Shown here piece after piece: positions 34,298 to 42,161 of a stretch of 44,870 bases of DNA. The notes under the pieces were generated by a model that saw only the letters and a program-made list of their open reading frames with translations, was not told the DNA's origin and made no database searches. Source of the stretch: Colimorpha sp045639845 (GTDB lineage: Bacteria > Bacteroidota > Bacteroidia > Bacteroidales > P3); contig JAZUDW010000115.1 in NCBI GenBank assembly GCA_045639845.1, positions 1-44,870 on the forward strand, written 5' to 3'. The stretch's first letter is position 1, and each line of letters opens with the position of its first letter. Made by a program: the position numbers and the translations under genes.

Positions 34298-34326
34298 GGA
34301 TGAGTTTTGTTTCTAGCGTGATAAGA

Positions 34327-34377
34327 GATCAGAAATCGGTGATCAGACAAAAGACTTTTCTAGTAATCAGTAATCAG
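34327..34377. repeat. Short degenerate direct repeats of (G/A)ATCAG
   Basis: GATCAG occurs at 34327-34332 and 34341-34346, and AATCAG at 34365-34370 and 34372-34377, in the gap between the META-domain gene and priA. No function is evident. Confidence 0.4.
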
Positions 34378-34390
34378 GTGTCAGCCGTGC

Positions 34391-34849
34391 TTATTTCGTA
34401 GTCTCGCTTTTGTCGTATGTAAGTACTACGGTCTCGCCCGAAAGAAGTTCGAGGGTGTATTCGCCAAGGCGATAGCCATCTACTTTGGCAAGCGTGTTGT
34501 AGTAGTTGTTTTCCAAACGCATGAAAGCCTCAGGGCAAGCCATCTTAGTGCTGCCTATCACACCGAACTCTATCTTGCCGTTGCCAAGGTCACGATAGGA
34601 TGCGAAATAGTGGTTGCAACCGCTTATGCCAGCTATCTGGCCCGTTTCGGGGTTGAAGACGATGGTAGCATGGGGTTGTTCTTCTTCATAATATACTTTC
34701 TTGTTTTTTATGGATACCAGCTGCCACTCTACGTTTTGTTCGAAAGCAGGGGTTGCGTTGATAACTACGCTGTTTTTGTTCGAAGAGCATCCTACGATAC
34801 CAGCAAGGGCAATGAGGATAGCAGGAATGAGTGTATGGATTTTTTTCAT
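34391..34849 (-). CDS. META-domain (HslJ-like) lipoprotein
   Basis: A 152-residue envelope lipoprotein with lipobox IVGC (Cys21). The META domain has its hallmarks: VEWQLVSIKNKKV, the strand ATIVFNPETGQIAGISGCNHYFASY, and the cysteine-containing IGSTKMACPEAFMRLENNYYNTL. The two cysteines (SGCN and MACP) are conserved in HslJ-like proteins. The E. coli member HslJ affects heat-shock and novobiocin resistance, but the biochemical role is unknown. A degenerate repeat region separates it from priA, and an inverted repeat from ispG. Confidence 0.9.
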   Translation of the reverse strand: MKKIHTLIPAILIALAGIVGCSSNKNSVVINATPAFEQNVEWQLVSIKNKKVYYEEEQPHATIVFNPETGQIAGISGCNHYFASYRDLGNGKIEFGVIGSTKMACPEAFMRLENNYYNTLAKVDGYRLGEYTLELLSGETVVLTYDKSETTK

Positions 34850-34897
34850 GGTTAAATGTTTTTTATTATAGTGATTTATGGTTATACAATTGTATTC

Positions 34898-34939
34898 GGT
34901 GATGATAAAAATAAATTGGTACGATTTTTTATCATCACC
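34898..34939. repeat. Collapsed 42-base inverted repeat related to the MITE at 36927
   Basis: GGTGATGATAAAA (34898-34910) and TTTTATCATCACC (34927-34939) form a perfect 13-base inverted repeat. The segment from 34900 (TGATGATAAAAATAAA then TTGGTACGAT) matches the left end of the 180-base element at 36927 at about 26 of 29 aligned positions. The right end TTTTTTATCATCA matches that element's right end. It looks like an internal-deletion copy. It could also act as the 3' hairpin of the ispG transcript, although no T-run follows. Confidence 0.6.
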
Positions 34940-34953
34940 CCAATCCCGATGGT

Positions 34954-36102
34954 CTATTTTTGTTCTACCCAGTCGCCGTTGTCTTTGATTAGTTGCACTA
35001 AGGCATCTACGGCTTCCGACTGGTCTATGGTGCGAACCACCTCTTTGCCTTTGTAGAGGGTTATACGTCCATGGCCGGCACCAACATATCCGTAGTGAGC
35101 ATCGGCCATTTCGCCGGGACCATTCACAATGCAGCCCATCACGCCGATCTTAACGCCTTTAAGATGTGAAGTGCGGGTTTTGATCTGCTGCAGAGCCTCT
35201 TGAATGTCGTATTGAGTGCGACCACAGCTAGGGCAGGCTATATATTCGGCTTTAGAGATACGGGCACCAGCAGCTTGGAGTATGTCGTAGGCCACAGGTA
35301 TCTCGGCCACGGGGTCTTCGGTGAGCGAAACACGAATGGTGTCGCCTATGCCATCAACCAGGAGAGCACCGATACCTACGGCACTCTTGAGGCGGCCCTG
35401 AATATCGTCGCCGGCTTCGGTAACGCCGAGGTGTATAGGATAGTGCATGTTGCTCTGCATCATAAGTTCTACCAGTCGTCGGGTGCTCTGCACCATCACC
35501 ACCACATTGCTGGCTTTCATAGAGAACACCAGCTGATGATAGTCGTGTCGGCGACATACCTCGGCAAACTCAATAGCACTCTGAGCCATGCCTTCAGGAG
35601 TGTTGCCGTAACGGCTCATGATGCGTTCGGAAAGCGAGCCGTGGTTGGTGCCTATGCGCATAGCGGTATGATGCTGCTTGCAGATGTCGATAAGGCGAGC
35701 CATCTTGTCAGAGATACGGTTCAGCTCATCGGCATACTCTTGGTCGGTGAAATGAATCTTGCCACGGTTCCGGTCGGTATAGTTGCCAGGGTTCACTCGC
35801 ACTTTTTCAACAATGGCAGCTGCAGTCTCGGCGGCAGCGGGCGAGAAATGGATGTCGGCAACCAGCGGCACGTTGACATTACGTCTCAGCAGTTCGTTTT
35901 TTATATTATAAAGATTCTCAGCAGCTTTAACATCAGGAGCTGTGATACGCACCATCTCGCAACCAGCTTCAACCAGACGGATGGTCTGCTCTACGGTAGC
36001 CATAGTATCCATGGTATCGGTGTTGGTCATGCTCTGCACTCTGATGGGTGCGCCACCGCCCATGGTAAGGTTTCCTATCTCGATTTGATGACTTTTGTAC
36101 AT
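34954..36102 (-). CDS. ispG: 4-hydroxy-3-methylbut-2-en-1-yl diphosphate synthase, short form
   Basis: Iron-sulfur enzyme of the MEP isoprenoid pathway, converting MEcPP to HMBPP. It has 382 residues. The TIM-barrel part starts IGNLTMGGGAPIRVQSMTNT and includes VADIHFSPAAA, VRVNPGNYTD, MRIGTNHGSLSERI and HLGVTEAGDD. The cluster domain has ACPSCGRTQYD (Cys290, Cys293), then GCIVNGPGE (Cys324, Glu331). The barrel sequence resembles the large Bacteroidota/Chlamydia type, but the about 200-residue middle domain usual there is missing, giving an E. coli-like length. The start is 6 bases after the Smr-protein stop, so the two genes form an operon. Confidence 0.95.
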   Translation of the reverse strand: MYKSHQIEIGNLTMGGGAPIRVQSMTNTDTMDTMATVEQTIRLVEAGCEMVRITAPDVKAAENLYNIKNELLRRNVNVPLVADIHFSPAAAETAAAIVEKVRVNPGNYTDRNRGKIHFTDQEYADELNRISDKMARLIDICKQHHTAMRIGTNHGSLSERIMSRYGNTPEGMAQSAIEFAEVCRRHDYHQLVFSMKASNVVVMVQSTRRLVELMMQSNMHYPIHLGVTEAGDDIQGRLKSAVGIGALLVDGIGDTIRVSLTEDPVAEIPVAYDILQAAGARISKAEYIACPSCGRTQYDIQEALQQIKTRTSHLKGVKIGVMGCIVNGPGEMADAHYGYVGAGHGRITLYKGKEVVRTIDQSEAVDALVQLIKDNGDWVEQK

Positions 36103-36108
36103 GGATGA

Positions 36109-36792
36109 TTATTTGTTAGAGAAATATACTTCGATAGCGCCAACGCCGTATTTGAGCATGGGGGCGTCGAGGGTATAGATGCCGTCGTATTGCTTCAGTT
36201 CTTTCTGGATCTCATCTTTCAGAATGCCCTTGCCCACACCGTGTATAAAGGTCACTTTCTTCACGTTGTTGGCTATAGCATGGTTCATGCAGGTGCGGAA
36301 GTAGCGCATCTGGAGTTCAAAGGCTTCGTGCGGAGCCAGCTTAGCCGATTCGGCAGTGAGCATCTCTATATGAAGATCCACCTCGGCCTCGCCATTGCCC
36401 ACCATGTGCTGTATGAGTATATTGTCGGCTATAGACTTAGCGTTAGTACGCTGCAAGCTTTCAAGCTGTTTCTTCAGCTTAGCCACCTGGTCTTTCAAGT
36501 TTGCCACTTGGTTTTTGAGAGCTTTGATCTCGTCTTCGGGAGTTTGCACAGCCTTGGGTGCAGGGGCAGGATTATCTTTGTTGGGCATAGGCACCTGACC
36601 CGCCACTTTCTGATTAAACATCTTACCGGCACCAGTCATATCGGCCATGCGGATAAGCTCGTTGGGGAGCATAGGTACGTCGAAGCCAGTCTCATCTTCC
36701 ACAAACACAAAGTCGTCCGTAACCTTGGTCACCACTCCCCCACCCACTTGGTTGAGGAATTTAACTTTATCGCCTATTTGAAATTTTGCCAT
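36109..36792 (-). CDS. Smr-domain protein with short coiled-coil linker
   Basis: A 227-residue protein from the ATG at 36792; an ATG at 36825 is in frame but the conserved N-terminus is MAKFQIGDKVKFLNQVGGG. The first 50 residues form an SH3-like module, as in Bacteroidota DUF2027 proteins. A Pro/Ala-rich spacer and a heptad-repeat coiled coil (about residues 76-105, ALKNQVANLKDQVAKLKKQL) follow. The C-terminal Smr nuclease-like domain has VDLHIEML and FIHGVGKGILKDEIQKEL. Related proteins are longer and have a beta-rich middle domain that is absent here. Smr domains can act on branched DNA or on RNA at stalled ribosomes; the role here is unknown. It precedes ispG in one unit. Confidence 0.85.
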   Translation of the reverse strand: MAKFQIGDKVKFLNQVGGGVVTKVTDDFVFVEDETGFDVPMLPNELIRMADMTGAGKMFNQKVAGQVPMPNKDNPAPAPKAVQTPEDEIKALKNQVANLKDQVAKLKKQLESLQRTNAKSIADNILIQHMVGNGEAEVDLHIEMLTAESAKLAPHEAFELQMRYFRTCMNHAIANNVKKVTFIHGVGKGILKDEIQKELKQYDGIYTLDAPMLKYGVGAIEVYFSNK

Positions 36793-36907
36793 ATTATCTA
36801 TTTTACTATTTGTAATGTCAGACATTTAGTCCGACTCATTATTGATTCTATTAGTACAATAACGTATTTTTATTCGTTTTATTCCATGATGCCGCACCGA
36901 ATCATGA

Positions 36908-36938
36908 ATTTCGGTCCATCACTTAGTGATGATGAAAT
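36908..36938. repeat. Hairpin overlapping the left end of the MITE-like element
   Basis: CATCACT (36917-36923) and AGTGATG (36925-36931) are exact complements around one base, flanked by ATTTC/GAAAT (36908-36912 with 36934-36938). The right half lies inside the MITE-like element and the left half outside it. Confidence 0.55.
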
Positions 36939-37106
36939 AATAAGTTGGTACGATATTGCTTTAGATTGTTGAGATATTTTGGAGTTGAAACGAGGGAGCA
37001 TAGCGGGCTATGTGACTGAGGCACAGCTTCAAAATAGCCAACAAGGTGAAGTAAAAGCGTGTCAGGTTGTCAAACTATAGCGTCCCAAGTTATTTTTTTA
37101 TCATCA
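36927..37106. mobile_element. MITE-like element, 180 bases, with about 36-base imperfect terminal inverted repeats
   Basis: The left end starts TGATGATGAAATAATAA then GTTGGTACG; the reverse complement of the right end starts TGATGATAAAAAAATAA then CTTGGGACG. Over the outer 36 positions about 27-28 match. Flanks CTTAG (left) and TTTAG (right) differ by one base and may be a target duplication. Inside is a second structure: a 12-base stem (36976-36987 with 37024-37035, two wobbles) enclosing CATAGC/GCTATG (36999-37004 with 37007-37012). There is no transposase, so it would be moved in trans. It lies directly behind the stop codon of the gene ending at 37108. A second, collapsed copy is at 34898-34939. 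Confidence 0.65.
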
Positions 37107-37107
37107 T

Positions 37108-37614
37108 TTAGCGCAAAAACTTGAGATCGGGCACAATGGCATCTAGTCGTCGCTTTATTTTAACCAAATCCGACGATGTCCATAACATCGTGCCTGTGAT
37201 CACAGCCTCGCGTCTTCCTTCTTGGTAGAAATAGATTCTTGGTGTAAAAGATACTCCATTTACAAAGGTCCATCTCATCCGATCAAAAGGGATCTCCACC
37301 ACACGAGGTTTCATATACCAATGGTGACAGTCAATCCGTATCAACTGATGTGTGTAGTTGAATGTCACCTCCCTAACAAGACTGCCCTTATCCAATAGCG
37401 TAATATAAAGAGACATCAGCACGGAGATGATAATCAATGGCCCGATTAAGGTGTTTTTGTCGGAGAGAAGTCCTAGGAATAACCACGAACCCCCAAAAGG
37501 CACCATAAACCAGATCAAGAAATACCTGACCATCAACCATACGGGAGACCGATCCGGTTTCTTGCGACGCACATGTACCACGCCTTTCTCGGGATATTGG
37601 GGGGTAGAAGTCAT
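37108..37614 (-). CDS. Small membrane protein of unknown function
   Basis: A 168-residue protein with a basic N-terminus (HVRRKKPDRSPVW) and two adjacent membrane helices (about residues 27-48 and 55-72, MVRYFLIWFMVPFGGSWLFL and IGPLIIISVLMSLYITLL). A soluble beta-rich C-terminal part follows (VTFNYTHQLIRIDCHHWY, VEIPFDRMRW). The layout resembles PH-like membrane proteins, but I do not recognise the family. Its start overlaps the stop of mpl by 4 bases (ATGA), implying translational coupling. Its stop lies one base from the MITE-like element. Confidence 0.75.
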   Translation of the reverse strand: MTSTPQYPEKGVVHVRRKKPDRSPVWLMVRYFLIWFMVPFGGSWLFLGLLSDKNTLIGPLIIISVLMSLYITLLDKGSLVREVTFNYTHQLIRIDCHHWYMKPRVVEIPFDRMRWTFVNGVSFTPRIYFYQEGRREAVITGTMLWTSSDLVKIKRRLDAIVPDLKFLR

Positions 37615-38972
37615 AGTAATTCCTCCGCCAAGGCATTGAAGTCGATGCCATCGAAGTTACCGCTCGACATCATGAGTAGGTTCTGCTCCGAAGCCGGGAA
37701 GTATCGGCGCAACTGTTCTATCAGAGCTTGCGAAGAGGTAAACACCTGCACATTGCTGTTAGCAAATGAGGCTTGCACCTGATCCGCATCTAAGTTGGGC
37801 AGCTTCTTCAGTTGCAGGGCATGTTGCGAGAAATACACCATAGCCACATCTGCAGCATCCATCGTGCCGGCATACTGCTTCAAAAACTCAGCCGTCAGGC
37901 TGCTGAAGGTATGCAACTCCATGCAAGCAATGAGTCGGCGTTGAGGATATTGTTCTTTCATGGCGGCTATGGTAGCACGCAGCTTCGAAGGAGCATGGGC
38001 AAAGTCTTTATAGAGTGCACACTGAGGAGTCTGTTTCACCAGTTCGAGCCGTTTAGATGCACCCTTAAACGACTGTATGGCATTGTAGAACTGCTCGTTG
38101 GTGACGCCCAACGAGTTGCAGGCCATGCGAGCAGCCGTAAGGTTGAGCAGATTGTGAGTGCCGAAAATCTTCAGCGGATAGCAGCCTTCGGGGGTATCGA
38201 GATAAGTTATCTGGTTCTCCACATGATGCTTAGGCACGTTGTAGGGAAGCTTGCAAAGGTCTATACGAGAGTTGCCTTTGGCCACCATACGCACCTCGGG
38301 ATCGTTGTCGCAGTAGATGAGAGTACCTTGATGGGTTATAAGGTCTATGAACTGGGCAAACTGCGAACGATATATGTCGAAGGTGGGAAACACATTGATA
38401 TGATCCCATTCAATACCGGTAACGATGGCTATGTCGGGACGATAGAGATGGAACTTGGGGCGAGGGTCGATCGGCGAAGTCAGGTATTCGTCGCCCTCTA
38501 TCACCATCACCGAAGCCTCGTCACTCAGTTTCACCATCACCTCAAAACCTTCAAGCTGAGCTCCCACCATATAGTCGGCATCGATACCCGCGCGTTGCAG
38601 CACGTGGAGTATCATGGCGGTAGTAGTGGTTTTTCCGTGGCTGCCACCTATCACCACACGCTTCTTGTCTTTCGACTGCTCGTAGAGATATTCAGGATAG
38701 GAGTATATCTTCAGTCCCAACTCCTGTGCACGGAGCAGTTCGGGATTATCTTTGCGGGCATGCATACCCAGCACCACGGCATCGAGGTCGGAGGTGATAC
38801 GTTCGGGATTCCAGCCGAACGATTGCGGCAGCAGACCGTATTTCTGCAGACGGCTCTTGGCAGGATCGAAAATCTCGTCGTCGGAACCAGTTACGGTGTA
38901 CCCTTTCTGATGGAGGGCAATGGCGAGGTTGTGCATAGCACTACCGCCAATGGCTATAAAATGTACTTTCAT
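37611..38972 (-). CDS. mpl: UDP-N-acetylmuramate:L-alanyl-gamma-D-glutamyl-meso-diaminopimelate ligase
   Basis: Murein-recycling ligase that joins the recovered tripeptide to UDP-MurNAc, 453 residues. It has the Mur ligase order: Rossmann start MKVHFIAIGGSAMHNLAIAL, ATP loop VVIGGSHGKTTTTAM (residues 107-120), VIEGDEYLTSPID and TGIEWDHINVFP. FGTHNLLNLTAA and the C-terminal KDFAHAPSKLRATIAAMKEQYP follow. It lacks features of MurC such as the usual MurC length and N-terminus. Its presence implies meso-diaminopimelate peptidoglycan. The start overlaps the upstream HD gene by 4 bases, and the stop overlaps the downstream membrane-protein gene by 4 bases. Confidence 0.95.
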   Translation of the reverse strand: MKVHFIAIGGSAMHNLAIALHQKGYTVTGSDDEIFDPAKSRLQKYGLLPQSFGWNPERITSDLDAVVLGMHARKDNPELLRAQELGLKIYSYPEYLYEQSKDKKRVVIGGSHGKTTTTAMILHVLQRAGIDADYMVGAQLEGFEVMVKLSDEASVMVIEGDEYLTSPIDPRPKFHLYRPDIAIVTGIEWDHINVFPTFDIYRSQFAQFIDLITHQGTLIYCDNDPEVRMVAKGNSRIDLCKLPYNVPKHHVENQITYLDTPEGCYPLKIFGTHNLLNLTAARMACNSLGVTNEQFYNAIQSFKGASKRLELVKQTPQCALYKDFAHAPSKLRATIAAMKEQYPQRRLIACMELHTFSSLTAEFLKQYAGTMDAADVAMVYFSQHALQLKKLPNLDADQVQASFANSNVQVFTSSQALIEQLRRYFPASEQNLLMMSSGNFDGIDFNALAEELL

Positions 38973-40204
38973 TGTTTCAGTTCTCTAGGATAATAAACAT
39001 AGTATTTGGTCACCGATTTCTCGAGGAAAGGACGGTCCAGCTGGTCGGAAGCCTGACTGATGTCGAGGTTTCGTCCGTCTTTGAACTTGACCATAATCTC
39101 GGGATCGTTGAAGTCGTAGGCATGATTCTTTAGCACGCCGGTAGCCACGAAATAGGAACTCTCGTTAGCCCCCAGGTGGTAGTAGTCTTCCGTCTGGCGG
39201 TGCAGGGTATCCACATCCACTTGGTCGAAGGGCGTGCTGGATATACGTATGCGAGAGAGCTTACGGTTTACGAGGTGCTCGCAAAGGGTGCGGAGTATGG
39301 TATCGCTGCTGGAGAGCATCCAAGTCTTCACAGCCGAGAACACATCGTTGTCGTCGAGCAAGGCAAAAGCATCGAGCAGTTCGGGACGGTTCTCGAAATC
39401 GCTTTGCGAGAAACTGTTGCGAAGAAACATGAGCAGACCCTCGGGGCCGGCAAGCTTCTCTCCTAGCGCCAGCAGCTCCTTGGCACGGCGAAGTATAGAT
39501 AGCAGCAGCACGTCGGCCGCGATCACAGTCTTGTGCAGATAAACCTGCCAGTACATGAGTCGGCGCGAGATGATGAATTTCTCGATAGAATAGATGCCCT
39601 TCTCGTCTATCATCAGCTCGTCGTTGTTCACGTTGAGCATGTTGATGATACGGTCGGTACCCACTATACCTTCGCTCACTCCGGTAAAGAAGCTGTCGCG
39701 GTTCAGATAGTCCAGCCGGTCCATATCGAGCTGCGACGACACCAGCTGATGAAGGAAACGCTTGGGGTAGGTGTCGTTGAAAATGCGTATAGCCGTAGTG
39801 AGCCTACCATCCATCTGCTCGTTCAGACGTTGCATAAACATCTGGGTGAGCGCCTCGTGATGCACATCCACGAGCACACGCTCGGAAGTGTGGCTGAAAG
39901 GGCCATGACCCACATCGTGCAGCAGAATAGCCAGTTTGGCACCCAGCGCTTCATAGGGAGTGATATCCACCCCTTTGGTGGTGAGCACATGAAGGGCACG
40001 CTCCATCAGGTTGAGGGCACCCAGCATGTGACTGAAGCGAGTGTGTACGGCACCGGGATAAACCAGATAGGTGAATCCCAACTGTTTGATGTGGCGTTGC
40101 CGCTGGAAATAGGGATGCGCAATAATATCGTAGATAATATCGTCGTCGATGGTCAGGAAACCATGCACGGGATCGTTGATTATCTTCCTTTTGTTGGTAC
40201 TCAT
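38969..40204 (-). CDS. HD-domain phosphohydrolase (SAMHD1/dGTPase-like)
   Basis: Predicted metal-dependent phosphohydrolase, 411 residues from the ATG at 40204 (another ATG lies two codons upstream). The N-terminus KIINDPVHGFLTIDDDI is typical of this family. The HD motif is intact: HTRFSHMLGALNLM, LLHDVGHGPFSH, then a later VSSQLDMDRLDYLNRDSFF with the conserved Asp. Family members include dNTP triphosphohydrolases, but most bacterial ones are untested. It overlaps mpl by 4 bases and heads the three-gene unit HD, mpl, membrane protein. Confidence 0.9.
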   Translation of the reverse strand: MSTNKRKIINDPVHGFLTIDDDIIYDIIAHPYFQRQRHIKQLGFTYLVYPGAVHTRFSHMLGALNLMERALHVLTTKGVDITPYEALGAKLAILLHDVGHGPFSHTSERVLVDVHHEALTQMFMQRLNEQMDGRLTTAIRIFNDTYPKRFLHQLVSSQLDMDRLDYLNRDSFFTGVSEGIVGTDRIINMLNVNNDELMIDEKGIYSIEKFIISRRLMYWQVYLHKTVIAADVLLLSILRRAKELLALGEKLAGPEGLLMFLRNSFSQSDFENRPELLDAFALLDDNDVFSAVKTWMLSSSDTILRTLCEHLVNRKLSRIRISSTPFDQVDVDTLHRQTEDYYHLGANESSYFVATGVLKNHAYDFNDPEIMVKFKDGRNLDISQASDQLDRPFLEKSVTKYYVYYPRELKQ

Positions 40205-40265
40205 AAGCAAGATGTGGTAAAGGGTGCAGAAGTCGTTTGAGGATCAGTTATAGATCTACAGTATG

Positions 40266-41147
40266 TTAGTCCTCGTCCAGATAGCGCTTGGTGATAGGGC
40301 TGTAGCTGTCTATACGGCGGTCGCGCAGGTAGGGCCAGTGACGGCGGTAACGGTCGCTGTCGTTCAAGTCTATCTCTTCCACATGGAGAGCCTCTTCGAG
40401 GTGAGGCCCCTGCCACAATACGCGACCAAAGGCGTTGGTGACAAACGAACCGCCCCAGAACTGCATGTCGCCTTCACGGCCGGTACGGTTCACGCTCACT
40501 ACCGGAACGCCGTTGGCAACGGCATGACTACGCTGAATCGTCTGCCATGCCTGATACTGCTCGTCGTTGGTAGCTTCGTCTTGGTCTATAGCCCAGCCAA
40601 TAGCGGTGGGATAGAAGAGAATCTCGGCACCCTTGAGGGCGGTGATACGTGAAGCTTCGGGGTACCACTGGTCCCAGCAAATAAGCACACCTATACGTGC
40701 AAAGCGAGTCTGGAACACCTTGTAGCCCAAGTCGCCAGGGGTGAAATAGAATTTCTCGTAATAGCCGGGGTCGTCGGGAATATGCATCTTGCGGTATTTA
40801 CCCAGATAAGATCCGTCGGCATCGATCACGGCGGTGGTGTTGTGATACAGACCCTCGGCACGTTTCTCAAACATCGAGCACACGATCACCACTTCCAGCT
40901 CTTTGGCCAAAGCCATGAAATGCTGGGTAGTGGGGCCGTTGGGGATAGCCTCGGCCAAGGCAAAGTTGTGATAGTCTTCCACATCGCAGAAATAGAGCGA
41001 TGCGAAGAGTTCCTGCAGACAGATAATCTGAGCACCTTCGCTGGCCAGTTTTCTCACTTGCTCTGTGTATCGTGCTATGTTGGCATCTTTGTCGGCCGTG
41101 CACATCATCTGGGCTAAGCCCACTTTCACTTTACGTTCTTTCATCAT
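40266..41147 (-). CDS. aguB: N-carbamoylputrescine amidase
   Basis: Nitrilase-superfamily amidohydrolase converting N-carbamoylputrescine to putrescine, CO2 and ammonia, the last step of the agmatine route. It has 293 residues. The catalytic Glu-Lys-Cys triad is visible: ICLQELFAS (Glu46), GKYRKMHIPDDPGYYEKFYF (Lys120) and VLICWDQWYPEA (Cys157). The MHIPDDPGYYEKFYF segment and the C-terminal DSYSPITKRYL are typical of AguB rather than other nitrilases. An agmatine deiminase (aguA) gene is often next to it, but is not in this window. The ATG pair at the start gives MMKERKVKVGLAQM; either Met is possible. Confidence 0.93.
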   Translation of the reverse strand: MMKERKVKVGLAQMMCTADKDANIARYTEQVRKLASEGAQIICLQELFASLYFCDVEDYHNFALAEAIPNGPTTQHFMALAKELEVVIVCSMFEKRAEGLYHNTTAVIDADGSYLGKYRKMHIPDDPGYYEKFYFTPGDLGYKVFQTRFARIGVLICWDQWYPEASRITALKGAEILFYPTAIGWAIDQDEATNDEQYQAWQTIQRSHAVANGVPVVSVNRTGREGDMQFWGGSFVTNAFGRVLWQGPHLEEALHVEEIDLNDSDRYRRHWPYLRDRRIDSYSPITKRYLDED

Positions 41148-41169
41148 GGTATCTGTTTTCTTTTGTTTA

Positions 41170-41244
41170 CAAAATAAAGGGCAATCTCTAGAAATTGATT
41201 AAGTGATGATTTTATAACCGTAGATTTTTTTTTAGAGGGTTGCC
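41170..41244 (-). terminator. Possible terminator of the FGE-fold gene
   Basis: On the minus strand GGCAACCCTCTA (41244-41233) can pair with TAGAGATTGCC (41190-41180) as two 5-base stems around a small internal loop. The loop is long (42 bases) and the tail CTTTATTTTG is T-rich. The stem starts right at the stop codon. Confidence 0.4.
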
Positions 41245-42084
41245 TTAGTTTACCTTGGTAGGGTCAATGTAGTCGCGGCGGGCCGTCATCACGATGCGGA
41301 AGCCGCAAAAGTCGCTATGTATAGCACCCGCTTCGGGTTCGACGGTCACGGTAGGGAAAAAGATCGGACAAGGCCGAATCATCTCGTCTTCATTACTCGC
41401 AGAGCAGCCACCCATAGCCACCAGGTTGCCATTGTTGGCAAAAGCCATCTCGGCAGCATTGCCATGCATATCGTATAGCATCGCCTCGTTTTCGAGCAGC
41501 CTCCCCACAGGGTGAAGCATATAAGACTTCTTCTTACCCGTTTTCACCAGGCTGTTGGCTTGCCACCAAGCCACAAAGTTGGGGTTGTCGCTGCCGCTGT
41601 AACGATAGTTCTCCGACAGGTGCCCTCCCCTGCTGGCAAACTCCCATTCTTGCACGGTAGGTATGCGGGGATTGCCGCCAATGAGGCTGTCCAGTCGTTC
41701 AAGGAAGAGCATCACATCCCAAAGGTTCACCCCGGTAGCAGGAAGGTTGTCGCCTTTCTGGTTCCATTCGCGAGGCCCCATCACTATCTCCCACACGCGC
41801 TGAGTGACCTCGGTAGTTGAGATATAATAGCCGTTGAATGTAACCCACTTCCCATCGGGAGTCACCGCCGCTGTATCAGTAGGTATAAAGGTAAGCGTAA
41901 GCACATTGCCCTCGTCGAGGCTTTGCCCCGGTATCATCACCCCTTGCATATATCCGTAAGGCAGACCGTTGGCCCACTGAGTGGTGTCGTAGTGGTTCTG
42001 TCCGCATACCAAGTTGGGGAGGCATAGCGCCAAAGCCATGCACATACAGCGAAGCTGAACAAGGAGAGTGAGGGTATGTCTCAT
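41245..42084 (-). CDS. Secreted FGE-sulfatase (SUMF1)-fold protein, probably non-catalytic
   Basis: A 279-residue exported protein with signal peptide ending LVCGQ (about residue 29). The formylglycine-generating-enzyme fold is recognisable: YYISTTEVTQRVWEIVMG, NLWDVMLFLERLDSL, RIPTVQEWEFASRGG, YRYSGSDNPNFVAWWQAN, HPVGRLLENEAMLYDMHGNAAEM and CGFRIV at the end. The RGGSW-type block is altered to MGGCSASNEDE, and I do not see the paired active-site cysteines arranged as in true FGE. In this phylum the fold is also used structurally, for example in GldJ/GldK of the type IX system, though this protein is shorter. A binding or structural role is more likely than sulfatase activation. Confidence 0.8.
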   Translation of the reverse strand: MRHTLTLLVQLRCMCMALALCLPNLVCGQNHYDTTQWANGLPYGYMQGVMIPGQSLDEGNVLTLTFIPTDTAAVTPDGKWVTFNGYYISTTEVTQRVWEIVMGPREWNQKGDNLPATGVNLWDVMLFLERLDSLIGGNPRIPTVQEWEFASRGGHLSENYRYSGSDNPNFVAWWQANSLVKTGKKKSYMLHPVGRLLENEAMLYDMHGNAAEMAFANNGNLVAMGGCSASNEDEMIRPCPIFFPTVTVEPEAGAIHSDFCGFRIVMTARRDYIDPTKVN

Positions 42085-42161
42085 AATCGTGTTACCTGTT
42101 TGTATTGTCTATCGACTTAGAAATGAAATAAGGTTGCCGAACTTCGATGGTGCATGTAGGG

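Noticed and set aside
36190..36972. 260-residue plus-strand frame over the Smr gene and MITE end
   Set aside because: It is antisense to the Smr gene for most of its length and ends inside the repeat element.
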